Assembly (NCBI RefSeq): GCF_000813325.1
Contig: NZ_BBQE01000006.1
Reading direction: 5' to 3' (one strand)
Origin: Sulfurospirillum cavolei
GTDB taxonomy: Bacteria > Campylobacterota > Campylobacteria > Campylobacterales > Sulfurospirillaceae
DNA length: 64,000 nt
Positions within the stretch are counted from its first letter, which is position 1. Each line of letters starts with the position of its first letter. Both the position numbers and the translations under genes were made by a program. The notes under the pieces were generated by a model. That model saw nothing but the letters and a program-made list of their open reading frames with translations, was not told the origin of the DNA and made no database searches. Shown piece after piece: positions 1 to 8,721 of the stretch.

Positions 1-2730
1 CGTCGCGTTGACGATGTCGACCGCGTGTTTAAGGTCTTTGGCACACATCACGGAAAGTACCGGTCCAAAAAGTTCGTTCATATGGCAAAAACTGCCCTCT
101 TTGACGCCCCATTTAATTGCGGGTTTTAACATGTAAGGATTACCCTCGACGTATTCGGGTGCCAAAGCCCAGCTCTCGCCGGCTTCCAAACTCTCCAATG
201 CGCGTTTGAGTGCGCCGCTTGGTTGGTTGGCAAGCGTTCCTAAACGATTTTTAAAATCCCAAACGGAACCTACATGTAAGCTTTTTGCGGCGTCGATTAA
301 CCCTTTTTTAAAATGCGGATCATGGTAGACTTCTTCTTCCAAAACCAAAAGCGAAGTTGCGGAACACTTTTGACCGCTGTTGGAGAACGCCGAATGAATC
401 ACGTTTTTAATCGCCTGATCGCGATCCGCCATCGCCGTAACGATCGTCGCGTCTTTCCCTCCCGTTTCCGCGCTTAAGAAAAGATTCGGTCGGTCTTTAA
501 GCATGGCATACGCCGTCTCTTCGCCGCCCGTTAAAATCACGAAATCGACTTTTGCGTTTTTGACGAGGTGCTCACCCGCCAATGCGCCCGAGCACGGAAC
601 GAATTGAAGCGTATTTTGGCTGATTCCCGCATCCCAAAAACATCGGCACAACGCATACGCGCACAAGGTCGCCGCGCTGGCGGGTTTGACGATAACGCAA
701 TTGCCCGCCGCCAAAGCCGCAACGATACCGCCCGTGGGAATGGCGATTGGAAAGTTCCACGGAGGCGTGATAACGCCTACGCCTTTTCCGCGAAGGGAAA
801 GATTTTCGTACGATTCAAAAAAACGTACCGCGTGAGGGTAAAACTCTAAAAAGTCGATTGCTTCGCTGACTTCAACGTCGGTTTCGCTAAACACTTTACC
901 CACTTCCGCCGCCGCGACACCGATCAAATCGCCGCGTCTGGCACGTACGTTATTGGCGACTTTGCATAAAATCTCATGGCGAGCCGCATGGCTAAGCGTT
1001 CGCCAACCGTCCGCATCTTGCGCGGCAACCTCAACCGCGCGTTTTAAATCTTCGGGCGTTGCCGTAGCGTATCTTCCGCAAATGACGCCCTCTTTGAGTT
1101 GCGATTTATCGATAACGTCGTTGAGAGGACGATCGCACAACGCTTCGCCGCCGACGATGACAGGCGTCGTCTCTAGCGTCTGGGCTGCTTGTTTCATCCA
1201 ACGCGTTCGAATCTGTTTTGCCCACTCTTTGTTGGGGCTTAGGATAAAGTCCGTATCGCTCTCTCCGTGAAACGTTCCGGTGTAAAAACTACCGCCTTTA
1301 AAATCGTTCCATTGCTCTTCCAAACGATTTTGGCGACGTTTTGATCCGATGAACACCTGTTTGGCATTTTCAAACGAAGCGATAAAACGCTCTTTTTGCG
1401 CTTCCCATTCGGGAGTGCCGACTTTCAATCCGAACGAGTAACGAATAAAGTTTTCCATGCCCGTATTTTCATCCAAACGGCGCACCAAATAGCCGATGGC
1501 GTTGGTAAACTGCTCTTTTTTTGCCGTCGGCGCGTACAAAATAATCTCTTGACTGATTTGCTTAATCGCCAAACGTGCCGACTCGCTCATACCCTCCAAC
1601 ATCTCCATCGTAAAGTATTCGCCGGTACCGTATTGTTTCGCCAATTCGTATCCGTACGCATGCTCAAAGAGGTTGTGCGAAGCAATTCCGATATTGACAA
1701 ACGGCGCATTTTCGGGACGTAAAGCAAACTCCGCCATGATTTTGTAGTTACTGTCGGTGTCGATTTTTTTCGTATGCGTGACCATCTCCCAATGGCGAAG
1801 TGCCGCCTCGGTCTCTTCCATTTCCATATTCGCGCCCTTCACTAAACGCATCTTCACGGGTTTTCCGCCCGCTTGAACCCGCTTACGTGCCCATTCGACC
1901 AATTTTTGTTGCCACAAATGCGAATCGGGTAAATACGCCTGAAGAACGATACCCGCGTAAAAATCTTGAAATTCAGGCTGTTCGAGCGTTTTGGTAAACG
2001 CATAGAACGTTAACGCCAAATCGCGATACTCTTCCATATCGAGGTTGATAAATTTATTTTCTTTTTCGCCTTTGGCATTGGTGAAGCTGTATTTTTTCGC
2101 TTGCGCATAAATGAGACTCAAACGTTTCACCAGTTCATCGATCGTATCTTCGAACGAAAGCGCGTTGATTTGCGAAAAAATCGTCGAGATTTTGATGGAA
2201 ATATAATCGACGTTGGGATTTTCAAGCACTTTGAGGTATTTTTCAATGCGCTCCTGCGCTTCGTCTTCGCCTAAAACAATTTCGCCGATCAGGTTGATAT
2301 TCACGCGCGTTCCCTCGGCACGTCGTTTTTCAAGGTGTGCATTCAACGCTTCGTCCTCGCCTTTTAAGACGACCGTTTTGGTATCTTCGCGAACGTTTTT
2401 CACAAAAAGCGGTACGGAAATTTGCGGCAAATAAATACCCGCATGTAAAAATAAAAAGACCAAAAATCGCTCGCTTGTCGTAAAAAACGACGCCATACCA
2501 TATTTGTCGAACAGGTATTCGATCTGATTGGCCACGCGTGCGGGATTCGCGCTACGAAAGCTCTGATCCATCAGTTCGATTAAAAAAACTTTGTCTTTAG
2601 GATGGCTGAGCATCGTGTTCATCTTGATAGCAAAATTGCGATCAAAATCACTGACAAGCTCGCTTGCTCGGTTTTGCCATATCTCGGCCAAGGCAATAGC
2701 ACGTTGAATCACTTCGGTATCTGGTTGCAT
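1..2730 (-). CDS. putA: Bifunctional proline dehydrogenase / L-glutamate gamma-semialdehyde dehydrogenase PutA (3' end cut by window)
   Basis: Oxidises proline to P5C with FAD and then P5C to glutamate with NAD+. About 910 residues are visible; the C-terminus lies outside the window. There is no N-terminal ribbon-helix-helix domain, so this is a purely catalytic PutA rather than an autorepressor like that of E. coli. The PRODH barrel is recognised by RLVKGANMEMEE near residue 300 and by IRYSFGLKVGTPEWE. The dehydrogenase half contains PPWNFPIAIPTGG, ETGGKDA and the nucleophile in NSGQKCSA (Cys at about residue 789). The ATG at 2728-2730 follows a GGAGC-type Shine-Dalgarno. It lies downstream of a liv-type amino-acid importer on the same strand but is separated from it by a terminator, so co-transcription is unlikely. 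Confidence 0.95.
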   Translation of the reverse strand, partial: MQPDTEVIQRAIALAEIWQNRASELVSDFDRNFAIKMNTMLSHPKDKVFLIELMDQSFRSANPARVANQIEYLFDKYGMASFFTTSERFLVFLFLHAGIYLPQISVPLFVKNVREDTKTVVLKGEDEALNAHLEKRRAEGTRVNINLIGEIVLGEDEAQERIEKYLKVLENPNVDYISIKISTIFSQINALSFEDTIDELVKRLSLIYAQAKKYSFTNAKGEKENKFINLDMEEYRDLALTFYAFTKTLEQPEFQDFYAGIVLQAYLPDSHLWQQKLVEWARKRVQAGGKPVKMRLVKGANMEMEETEAALRHWEMVTHTKKIDTDSNYKIMAEFALRPENAPFVNIGIASHNLFEHAYGYELAKQYGTGEYFTMEMLEGMSESARLAIKQISQEIILYAPTAKKEQFTNAIGYLVRRLDENTGMENFIRYSFGLKVGTPEWEAQKERFIASFENAKQVFIGSKRRQNRLEEQWNDFKGGSFYTGTFHGESDTDFILSPNKEWAKQIRTRWMKQAAQTLETTPVIVGGEALCDRPLNDVIDKSQLKEGVICGRYATATPEDLKRAVEVAAQDADGWRTLSHAARHEILCKVANNVRARRGDLIGVAAAEVGKVFSETDVEVSEAIDFLEFYPHAVRFFESYENLSLRGKGVGVITPPWNFPIAIPTGGIVAALAAGNCVIVKPASAATLCAYALCRCFWDAGISQNTLQFVPCSGALAGEHLVKNAKVDFVILTGGEETAYAMLKDRPNLFLSAETGGKDATIVTAMADRDQAIKNVIHSAFSNSGQKCSATSLLVLEEEVYHDPHFKKGLIDAAKSLHVGSVWDFKNRLGTLANQPSGALKRALESLEAGESWALAPEYVEGNPYMLKPAIKWGVKEGSFCHMNELFGPVLSVMCAKDLKHAVDIVNAT

Positions 2731-2845
2731 GTTCGCTCCTTTAGCGGTTTATAATTGATGTTAATGCTTGCAAAACGCATTTTGTATAAAATCTATTTTT
2801 AGTATTCCTATTTGTACTACTTTTTTTACCATAGGAAAATCGGCC

Positions 2846-2875
2846 AAAAAAAACCGCCTGCCAAAAGCAGACGGT
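2846..2875 (-). terminator. Rho-independent terminator after livF
   Basis: Read on the minus strand, a 9-bp stem (ACCGTCTGC with GCAGGCGGT, one G:T pair) with a 5-nt loop is followed by a run of eight T. It lies 10 bases beyond the livF stop and closes the liv operon before putA. Confidence 0.85.
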
Positions 2876-2884
2876 CACGACACC

Positions 2885-3601
2885 TTACTTCTTCTTACCC
2901 AAATACGCTTCTTGAATGACTTCAGAATTGAGCAGCTCTTCACTGCTTCCCGTATGCGTAATCTTTCCTAATTCCAAAACATACCCTCGATCGGCAAGTT
3001 TAAGCGCGGCTTTGGCATTTTGCTCGACGAGCAAGACCGTCACGCCGCTTTTAGCAATCGCTTTAATCGCCTTGAAAATCACTTTGACCAAAACGGGAGC
3101 CAACCCTAAACTCGGTTCGTCCAAGATTAAAAGTTTGGGCTTGCTCATGATCGCCCGACCGATGGCAAGCATCTGTTGCTCGCCGCCGCTTAGCGTTCCG
3201 GCAAGCTGTTTGCGTCGTTCTTTCAAACGCGGCAAAATCTCGTAAATCCAATCCAAGGTCGCTTGATCGTATTTTTTCAACGTATAAGCACCCATCATCA
3301 AATTTTCTTCGACGCTGAGCGTACTAAAAACGCGCCTGCCCTCGGGCGAATGGCTCATACCCAACGCGACGATTTCGTGCGCTTGGAGTTTGCTCAGTTC
3401 CCTTCCGTCAAAAACGATGCTTCCCGAAGCGGCTTTAAGCAAGCCGCTGATCGTTCGGAGCGTGGTCGTTTTTCCGGCACCGTTTGCGCCTAAAATCGTT
3501 ACGACTTCGCCTCGCGCGACGTGAAGATCGATACCTTTAATCGCGGCAATCGCACCGTAATTGACATGTAAGTCTTTCACTTCAAGAAGCATATCACGCA
3601 T
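2885..3601 (-). CDS. livF: Branched-chain amino acid ABC transporter, ATP-binding protein LivF
   Basis: One of the two cytoplasmic ATPases that power uptake through the LivHM channel. Walker A is GANGAGKTT, the ABC signature LSGGEQQM and Walker B LLILDEPSLGLAP; length (238 aa) is normal for LivF. I chose the ATG at 3601 because AGGAGG lies 6 bases upstream; this overlaps livG by 8 nt. An ATG three codons later is possible. The ORF is open further upstream into livG but that extension shows no homology. An ACATGTAAG copy (3564-3572) is read here as Leu-His-Val. Confidence 0.93.
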   Translation of the reverse strand: MRDMLLEVKDLHVNYGAIAAIKGIDLHVARGEVVTILGANGAGKTTTLRTISGLLKAASGSIVFDGRELSKLQAHEIVALGMSHSPEGRRVFSTLSVEENLMMGAYTLKKYDQATLDWIYEILPRLKERRKQLAGTLSGGEQQMLAIGRAIMSKPKLLILDEPSLGLAPVLVKVIFKAIKAIAKSGVTVLLVEQNAKAALKLADRGYVLELGKITHTGSSEELLNSEVIQEAYLGKKK

Positions 3602-4376
3602 CTTCGTCCTCCTCGTCGCTTCCGATGTACGCTTCGACGACTTTCGGATCGGCTTGTACAAAAGAGGGGACGCCTTCGCTGATTTTCGCACCGAAGTTGA
3701 TCACCGTGATGTACTCGCTAAGGCTCATCACCATCTCCATATCGTGCTCGATCATCATGATCGTCACGCCCATCGCCTGAATTTTACGTATCATTTCGGT
3801 CAACTCGATCGTCTCGTTTTCGTTGAGTCCGGCGGCGGGTTCGTCCAAAATTAGAAGTTCAGGCTCAGCCGCCAAAGCGCGCGCCATCTCGATACGTCGT
3901 TGAATACCGTACGACAAATCGCCCGCGGGCGTGGTCGCATAGAGCGATAGATTGAAAAACTCCATCAACTCGCCCACTTTCGTCCATTGGTATTTTTCGT
4001 CTTTAAAATACGCGGGTGTAGGAATGATGCCGTTGTACCAGCGTTGTTTGGATTTGATGTGGCGTCCGGACATAATATTCTCCGCAACGCTCATTTCGGA
4101 AAAGAGCCGAATCGTCTGAAACGTACGTAAGATGCCCAGCCCCGCAATTTTATACGGACTGATGCCCTTAATGTCTTTGCCTTTCCATAAAATCTGTCCT
4201 ATTTCGGGCGTATAAATGCCCGTAATACAGTTAAACAGCGTCGTTTTTCCCGCACCGTTAGGTCCGATAATGCCGTAAATCTGCCCTTTTTTGACTTTCA
4301 TCGAAAGGTTGTCGATTGCCACGAGACCGGAAAAAAGTTTGCTGACGTTTTGAATTTCTAAAAGATACTCGCTCAT
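3594..4376 (-). CDS. livG: Branched-chain amino acid ABC transporter, ATP-binding protein LivG
   Basis: Second ATPase of the importer (260 aa). Walker A is GPNGAGKTT; the signature is LSYGIQRRIEMARAL where most LivG have LSYGQQRR, and Walker B is LLILDEPAAGLN. The C-terminal portion after the H-loop (MIEHDMEMVM) contains the usual LivG tail, ending in an acidic stretch EEDEDA. It overlaps livM upstream by 4 nt and livF downstream, so the cassette is translationally coupled. Confidence 0.93.
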   Translation of the reverse strand: MSEYLLEIQNVSKLFSGLVAIDNLSMKVKKGQIYGIIGPNGAGKTTLFNCITGIYTPEIGQILWKGKDIKGISPYKIAGLGILRTFQTIRLFSEMSVAENIMSGRHIKSKQRWYNGIIPTPAYFKDEKYQWTKVGELMEFFNLSLYATTPAGDLSYGIQRRIEMARALAAEPELLILDEPAAGLNENETIELTEMIRKIQAMGVTIMMIEHDMEMVMSLSEYITVINFGAKISEGVPSFVQADPKVVEAYIGSDEEDEDA

Positions 4377-5323
4377 TTCGCCTCCTTTTTAAGGAAGCTT
4401 GGAATATTGCCGAATTTCACCGGCCAAATACCTCGAGGTCTCAAAATCATCGTTAAAATCATCGCGACGCCGAACACCAAATAGCGTGCCGTTTCAAATT
4501 CCCTGAACACCTCGGGCAAAACAAACATCACAAACGTTCCGATTAAAACGCCGGGCAAAGATGCCGAGCCTCCGACCAATACGATCGTAAAAAACATAAT
4601 CGACTGCGTCACGTTAAAGGCTTCGGGACTGACCGCGGAATACTGTACGGAAAACATACTGCCCGCCGCTCCCGCAATGCCCGCACCCAAGATAAACGCG
4701 TATAATTTATAATAGCGCAAGCTAATTCCCATGCTTTGCGCCGCAATATCGTCTTTGTGAATGTAAAACATCGCGCGTCCGAACTTACTGCGATCCAGAC
4801 TCCGCATAATAAAAAGCGTGATGCCGAGCAAAATAAACGCCATATAATACATATGGATTTGGCTTGAAAAGTCGTAGCCGAAAACGCGTACCACGTCGAT
4901 TCCGAACAAGCCGTTCGGACCTCCGGTTAAGCCGAAAACGTCGTTTTCCAATACTTGAATAAAAATGATGTTAAATCCGATCGTTGCGACTAAAAGATAA
5001 TCACCCCTGAGATGAATAATCGGTGCAACCAAGGCAAACGCGCATGCCATCGGAATCAAAACCGAGGGAATCCACGTCGCTAAAATCGCCCATCCGAACT
5101 GCACGTTCAAAATCGCTGTGGTATAGGCACCTAAGCCGAAAAACATGGCGTGCCCCATGTGAAAAACGCCCGCACGTCCCAAGATAATATCTTGCGAAAA
5201 CGCGACGCAGGCAAAAACCAAAAAAGTCGTTCCGACGGCTAACCACGCCGAATCGACAAACAGCGGGTAAAACCCCGCAAACACTAAAAGTAAAAGAGCA
5301 ATGAGGCTGGTTTTATTCATCAT
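4373..5323 (-). CDS. livM: Branched-chain amino acid ABC transporter, permease LivM
   Basis: Inner-membrane permease of 316 aa with roughly eight to ten hydrophobic segments. Family motifs include GRAGVFHMGHAMFFGLGAY near residue 50, TGGPNGL near 135 and the EAA-like cytoplasmic loop AAQSMGISLRYYKL near 190, followed by GAGIAGAAGSMF. It pairs with LivH to form the channel. It overlaps livH by 4 nt and livG by 4 nt. Two consecutive ATG codons start the gene; either may be used. Confidence 0.93.
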   Translation of the reverse strand: MMNKTSLIALLLLVFAGFYPLFVDSAWLAVGTTFLVFACVAFSQDIILGRAGVFHMGHAMFFGLGAYTTAILNVQFGWAILATWIPSVLIPMACAFALVAPIIHLRGDYLLVATIGFNIIFIQVLENDVFGLTGGPNGLFGIDVVRVFGYDFSSQIHMYYMAFILLGITLFIMRSLDRSKFGRAMFYIHKDDIAAQSMGISLRYYKLYAFILGAGIAGAAGSMFSVQYSAVSPEAFNVTQSIMFFTIVLVGGSASLPGVLIGTFVMFVLPEVFREFETARYLVFGVAMILTMILRPRGIWPVKFGNIPSFLKKEAK

Positions 5324-6222
5324 ACTTTCTCCGCTACTTTTTCGCCGAGGATTCCGGTCGGTCTAAAAACCAAAATAACGATCAGCAACACAAAGGTAAA
5401 GGTCTCTGCCCACTGCGTCGAGATATAGCCGGTAATCATGGCGTTAAAGAGTCCTAATAAAAGACCGCCGAGCATCGCTCCGGGAATATTGCCGATGCCG
5501 CCCATAATCGCGGCGACAAACGCGTTGAGCCCGTACATCCAACCCATATCGAACGTAATGCCGCGGTAATACGCTCCGATAAAAAGTCCCGCAACCGCAC
5601 CGAGTGCCGAACCGATGATGAAAATAATCATAACGATGCGATTAACGTTAATCCCCATCAATTTAGCCGCATCCTGATCGATAGCAACCGCACGAATCGC
5701 CGTTCCGATTTTGGTTTGATTGATAAAGAAGTACAGTCCGACCATTAAAACCGAGGAGAGGCTCAAAATCATCACCTGCGTAAACGTGATGACGATTCCA
5801 CCTACGCTCCAAAGCGTCGAGGGGAAAAAATCGGTCGGGAAAATCTTCATATTGGGTCCCCAAATCAACATCACGGAATTTTGGATCACTAAACCCGCAC
5901 CGAGCGCCGAAACGACGGCACTCAGCCTCGGAGCCGTTCGCAAAGGCCGATACGCCAAGCGTTCGAGTAAAACGCCCACGAACGCGACGACCAACGCGCT
6001 TAAAAGAAATACCGACACCACCGCTAAAAGCGACGTCGTTCCTTCCGAAAAGAGCGAACCGTAAACGCTCAAACCGACAAAAGCCGAAAAGGCGACGAGG
6101 TCTCCGTGAGCGAAGTTGATGAGACGCATCACCCCGTAAACCATCGTATACCCTAAAGCGACTAAAGCGTATAAGCTTCCGATCGTTAAACCGTTGACCA
6201 TTTGTTGAAGAAAAATATCCAT
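5320..6222 (-). CDS. livH: Branched-chain amino acid ABC transporter, permease LivH
   Basis: Second permease (300 aa from the chosen start). The sequence begins MDIFLQQMVNGLTIGSLYAL, the conserved LivH N-terminus, and contains GYTMVYGVMRLINFAHGD and the EAA-like loop AIDQDAAKLMGINVNR. The reading frame is open to 6303, but the residues before Met at 6222 are cysteine/arginine-rich and unlike the family; AAAGGA precedes 6222. The preceding 157 bases up to livK hold an 11-bp hairpin that may lower expression of the membrane genes relative to the binding protein. Confidence 0.92.
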   Translation of the reverse strand: MDIFLQQMVNGLTIGSLYALVALGYTMVYGVMRLINFAHGDLVAFSAFVGLSVYGSLFSEGTTSLLAVVSVFLLSALVVAFVGVLLERLAYRPLRTAPRLSAVVSALGAGLVIQNSVMLIWGPNMKIFPTDFFPSTLWSVGGIVITFTQVMILSLSSVLMVGLYFFINQTKIGTAIRAVAIDQDAAKLMGINVNRIVMIIFIIGSALGAVAGLFIGAYYRGITFDMGWMYGLNAFVAAIMGGIGNIPGAMLGGLLLGLFNAMITGYISTQWAETFTFVLLIVILVFRPTGILGEKVAEKV

Positions 6223-6297
6223 GGACGTTACTCTATCCTTTTCACAGTATGAAACTTCGTACAAAACACGCGTTTGCACGAAGCAAAAGTGCCGAAA

Positions 6298-6327
6298 ATG
6301 CAAGGTTTAATCGAAAAAACCTTGCAT
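6298..6327 (-). terminator. Hairpin between livK and livH (attenuator or mRNA-stabilising element)
   Basis: A perfect 11-bp inverted repeat, ATGCAAGGTTT and AAACCTTGCAT, with an 8-nt loop and a short T-run (TTTC) on the minus strand. Its position after the binding-protein gene of an ABC operon is typical of elements giving excess binding protein. Function is inferred. Confidence 0.6.
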
Positions 6328-6379
6328 CGGCGTGCTTGAAAAGCGTGACGCGACAAGCCTGTTTTTACATGTTACCTTT

Positions 6380-7507
6380 TTATTGGTAAACGATTTTATA
6401 GCTTTTGTCCGCTTGAACTTCATAGGTCATATAACCGCCGCCGATACGCTCACCGTCTTCTCTAAACGTCACAGGACCCGTGATGCCGTGGAAATCTTTG
6501 AGTTTATGCATCGCTTCGGCAACCACTTTGGTATCTTCGGATTTGGTTTGTTCCATCGCATGTAAAATCACGCGCAAGCCGTCCACGTTCATTAAAGACC
6601 AAATCGAAGCGGGCATCGCGTTATACTTGGCTTTATAATCGACTAAAAACGTTTTAGCGATGTCGTAAGGTAAGATGTCCGGAGTCGGCACGTTAATCAT
6701 AAACGTTCCTTTCGCACTCTCTCCGGCTAGTTTCATAAAATCGGGGTTGTCGTTCGAGTCGCCGCCGACGAAATCGGCTTTAATACCGAGTTGTTGTTGT
6801 TGCGCTCGTAATAATCCGCCGTCGGTATAGTAACCGCTAAAGTAGATAACGTCCGGTTCCATCGCTTTGATTTTGGTCAGCGTGGCGGTGAAATTTTGCG
6901 TGCCGGATTTGATTTTTCCTTCATAAACGATGTTGGCGTTTTTCGCTTTTAACGCTTTAATCGTCGCATCGCCTAAGTCGGTCGAATAGCTTGAATAATC
7001 GGAGAGAACGACGATTTTTTTGTACTGTTTACCGTCGACGAAATATTTTGCCGTAAAATCGGCTTCCGCACTGTTGGGGAAGGAGTTTCTAAAAAACGTC
7101 CAATACTTATGCGCGATCAACGAGTCGCTCGTACCGTCGCTGGTTTGAAGAACGCCGGCTCTAAAATAGGTCGTTTGCGCCGCTTCGGTCGCTCCCGAAG
7201 TGTAAGAACCGATGACCGCTTTCACGCCTTCGTTGACCAATTTTTTAGCACAAATCGCCGCTTGTTGCGCCGTACCTTGATCGTCACATGTTACGACTTC
7301 GATTTTTTTACCGAGAATGCCGCCTTTGGCATTGTATTGCTCAACGATCAATTTAACGCCGTTATCGATACTTTGTCCCTCGCTGGCGTACGATCCCGTA
7401 ATCGGTGCTTGAACCCCGATTTTAATGACGTCTGCGGCAACGCTCGCACCGGCTAAAATAGAACAAACCGCTAGCGAAGCGGCAATTTTTGGTAACATTT
7501 TCTTCAT
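6380..7507 (-). CDS. livK: ABC transporter substrate-binding protein LivK/LivJ type
   Basis: Periplasmic binding protein (375 aa) of the peripla_BP_6 family that delivers branched-chain or related amino acids to LivHMGF. A Sec signal peptide covers about residues 1-24 (MKKMLPKIAASLAVCSILAG..., cleavage near SVAA-D). The mature part starts VIKIGVQAPITGSYASEGQS, a clear LivJ-family opening, and two cysteines (VVTCDDQGTAQQAAICAKK) form the conserved N-lobe disulphide. AAGGAGAAGGG precedes the ATG. First gene of the liv operon. Ligand is not determined; proximity to putA makes proline or a broad set of amino acids worth considering. Confidence 0.93.
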   Translation of the reverse strand: MKKMLPKIAASLAVCSILAGASVAADVIKIGVQAPITGSYASEGQSIDNGVKLIVEQYNAKGGILGKKIEVVTCDDQGTAQQAAICAKKLVNEGVKAVIGSYTSGATEAAQTTYFRAGVLQTSDGTSDSLIAHKYWTFFRNSFPNSAEADFTAKYFVDGKQYKKIVVLSDYSSYSTDLGDATIKALKAKNANIVYEGKIKSGTQNFTATLTKIKAMEPDVIYFSGYYTDGGLLRAQQQQLGIKADFVGGDSNDNPDFMKLAGESAKGTFMINVPTPDILPYDIAKTFLVDYKAKYNAMPASIWSLMNVDGLRVILHAMEQTKSEDTKVVAEAMHKLKDFHGITGPVTFREDGERIGGGYMTYEVQADKSYKIVYQ

Positions 7508-7546
7508 CCCTTCTCCTTTTAAAAATTTTGAAACGACTTTTAAAAG

Positions 7547-7558
7547 CTTACATGTAAG
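7547..7558. repeat. CTTACATGTAAG palindrome in the livK upstream region
   Basis: A perfect 12-bp palindrome 40 bases upstream of the livK start. It is one of three complete 12-mers in the window (others at 14628-14639 and 55452-55463) and belongs to the over-represented ACATGTAAG family. It could be an operator for liv, but its occurrence inside unrelated genes argues against a gene-specific role. Confidence 0.6.
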
Positions 7559-7574
7559 CGTTCAAAACTCGTTT

Positions 7575-8231
7575 CTACTTCGGAAAAATAACGTAACATC
7601 CCGCCGCCCACTCTCCGAGTTCTTCCACTTGCGTAATCGGCGTGGCGTAAAAATTTGACGAAAGCGAAGGAAAACGGTTGACGACCTCATCGAAACTGTG
7701 CACGATTTCGGGGATACGCTTGGCAAGTTTTTTACGCGCTTGCGTCGAAATATCCGCATAAAACGCAAAAATACCGTAATCAAGCAGCGATTCGTTTTTA
7801 CTTTTACGCTGAAGCATCTTGCACAAACGCTCGATTTCGAAAGTATACTCGGCTTTTGCGTTGCACACGCCGTTTTTAAGCGTCATAATCACGCGTGAAA
7901 TCGAATCGTTGTGGTTGTGGTGAACGAAACGCTCATCGAGCGTAATGCTAAACGCCCCTTGGGAAAGCGCGTTTTTTTCCATAAACGTTTTAAACGCTTT
8001 ACGATTGGGAAGCGAACAGCGTAAAATATCCGAAACGCTCGCATCGATAAAGACTTCGGGGGCGTTTTCGATTAAGCCGAGTGCTTGTGCGACGTGAATA
8101 CAGAGGATTTTTTGAGGACCGCTGGAGAGGCTCAAACGGTTATTCGTCCAAAATAAAAAATTTTTCTCCGCTTGCGTAATCCCCTCTAAGACGGCTTGAA
8201 CGACGCGCTCTTGGCTTGGAAAGTTACTCAT
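7575..8231 (-). CDS. Hypothetical protein, partner of a small RHH-like protein
   Basis: 218 aa, not recognised. Soluble, no signal peptide or membrane segment. Some local features: SLSSGPQKILCIHVAQALGL, a His-rich turn FVHHNHND, and AEYTFEIERLCKMLQRKSK, which could form a helix. Its ATG overlaps the stop of the upstream 74-aa gene by 8 nt (ATGAGTAA), so the two are translationally coupled. The pairing with a small ribbon-helix-helix-like protein resembles toxin-antitoxin or plasmid-type modules, but no toxin motif is visible and the length is large for one. Function unknown. Confidence 0.7.
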   Translation of the reverse strand: MSNFPSQERVVQAVLEGITQAEKNFLFWTNNRLSLSSGPQKILCIHVAQALGLIENAPEVFIDASVSDILRCSLPNRKAFKTFMEKNALSQGAFSITLDERFVHHNHNDSISRVIMTLKNGVCNAKAEYTFEIERLCKMLQRKSKNESLLDYGIFAFYADISTQARKKLAKRIPEIVHSFDEVVNRFPSLSSNFYATPITQVEELGEWAAGCYVIFPK

Positions 8232-8448
8232 AATAATTCTCCTCGACCTCTTGCACGATGCCGCTTTCGGTTAGAATATCTTCGATCAGGCGATTTTTGG
8301 AGATGTTGAGCGTATTGGCAAGTTTTCCCAAAGCATTGTCCAAATTGGCATCGATCTTAATCGTCAGTTGCGCAATTTCGCGTTTTTTGGTTTGATGCTT
8401 TTCGATCACGCTTTGAATGACGTCTCGTCCGAGCTTCTGTTTTGCCAC
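8224..8448 (-). CDS. Small ribbon-helix-helix-like protein
   Basis: 74 aa. The stretch from about residue 27 (AQLTIKIDANLDNALGKLA, then TLNISKNRLIEDIL) has the beta-strand / helix / turn / helix layout of an RHH DNA-binding domain, with a basic N-terminal arm (residues 1-25) and an acidic C-tail ending VEENYYE. Such proteins usually repress their own operon. First gene of a two-gene unit overlapping its partner by 8 nt. Upstream lies a 270-bp AT-rich gap. Assignment is from pattern only. Confidence 0.65.
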   Translation of the reverse strand: MAKQKLGRDVIQSVIEKHQTKKREIAQLTIKIDANLDNALGKLANTLNISKNRLIEDILTESGIVQEVEENYYE

Positions 8449-8686
8449 GTGCGTCCTTTAGTAAAATTTTGGAATACTAAAAGTAGTACCTTTCAACCGA
8501 CACGAAAATCTTAATATATTTTTGGAATATTGCGTCAATTTCGGATGATGAAATTTTATACATTACGTATGATTTGGTTGAATTTTAACGTCCAAAACGG
8601 CTATTTTAAGGCTATATTTAGAATAAACGAACCGACGAACGGTTTTTTTAAAGAGTTACCAAAGGTATCATTATGGCTTGAAAGAT

Positions 8687-8692
8687 TATAAT
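8687..8692 (+). promoter_or_regulatory. Candidate -10 box for ydfG
   Basis: TATAAT with no convincing -35, as usual in Campylobacterota, 29 bases before the ydfG ATG; a GAAAGGA ribosome-binding site lies between. Upstream at 8630-8649 a short AACCG/CGGTT hairpin is followed by seven T, possibly the end of an unannotated transcript. Confidence 0.45.
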
Positions 8693-8721
8693 ACGCTTAT
8701 CTTTTTTGAGAAAGGACGTAC

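Noticed and set aside
5663..6064. ORFs on either strand inside livH
   Set aside because: They lie in other frames of a clear permease gene and have no family signal.
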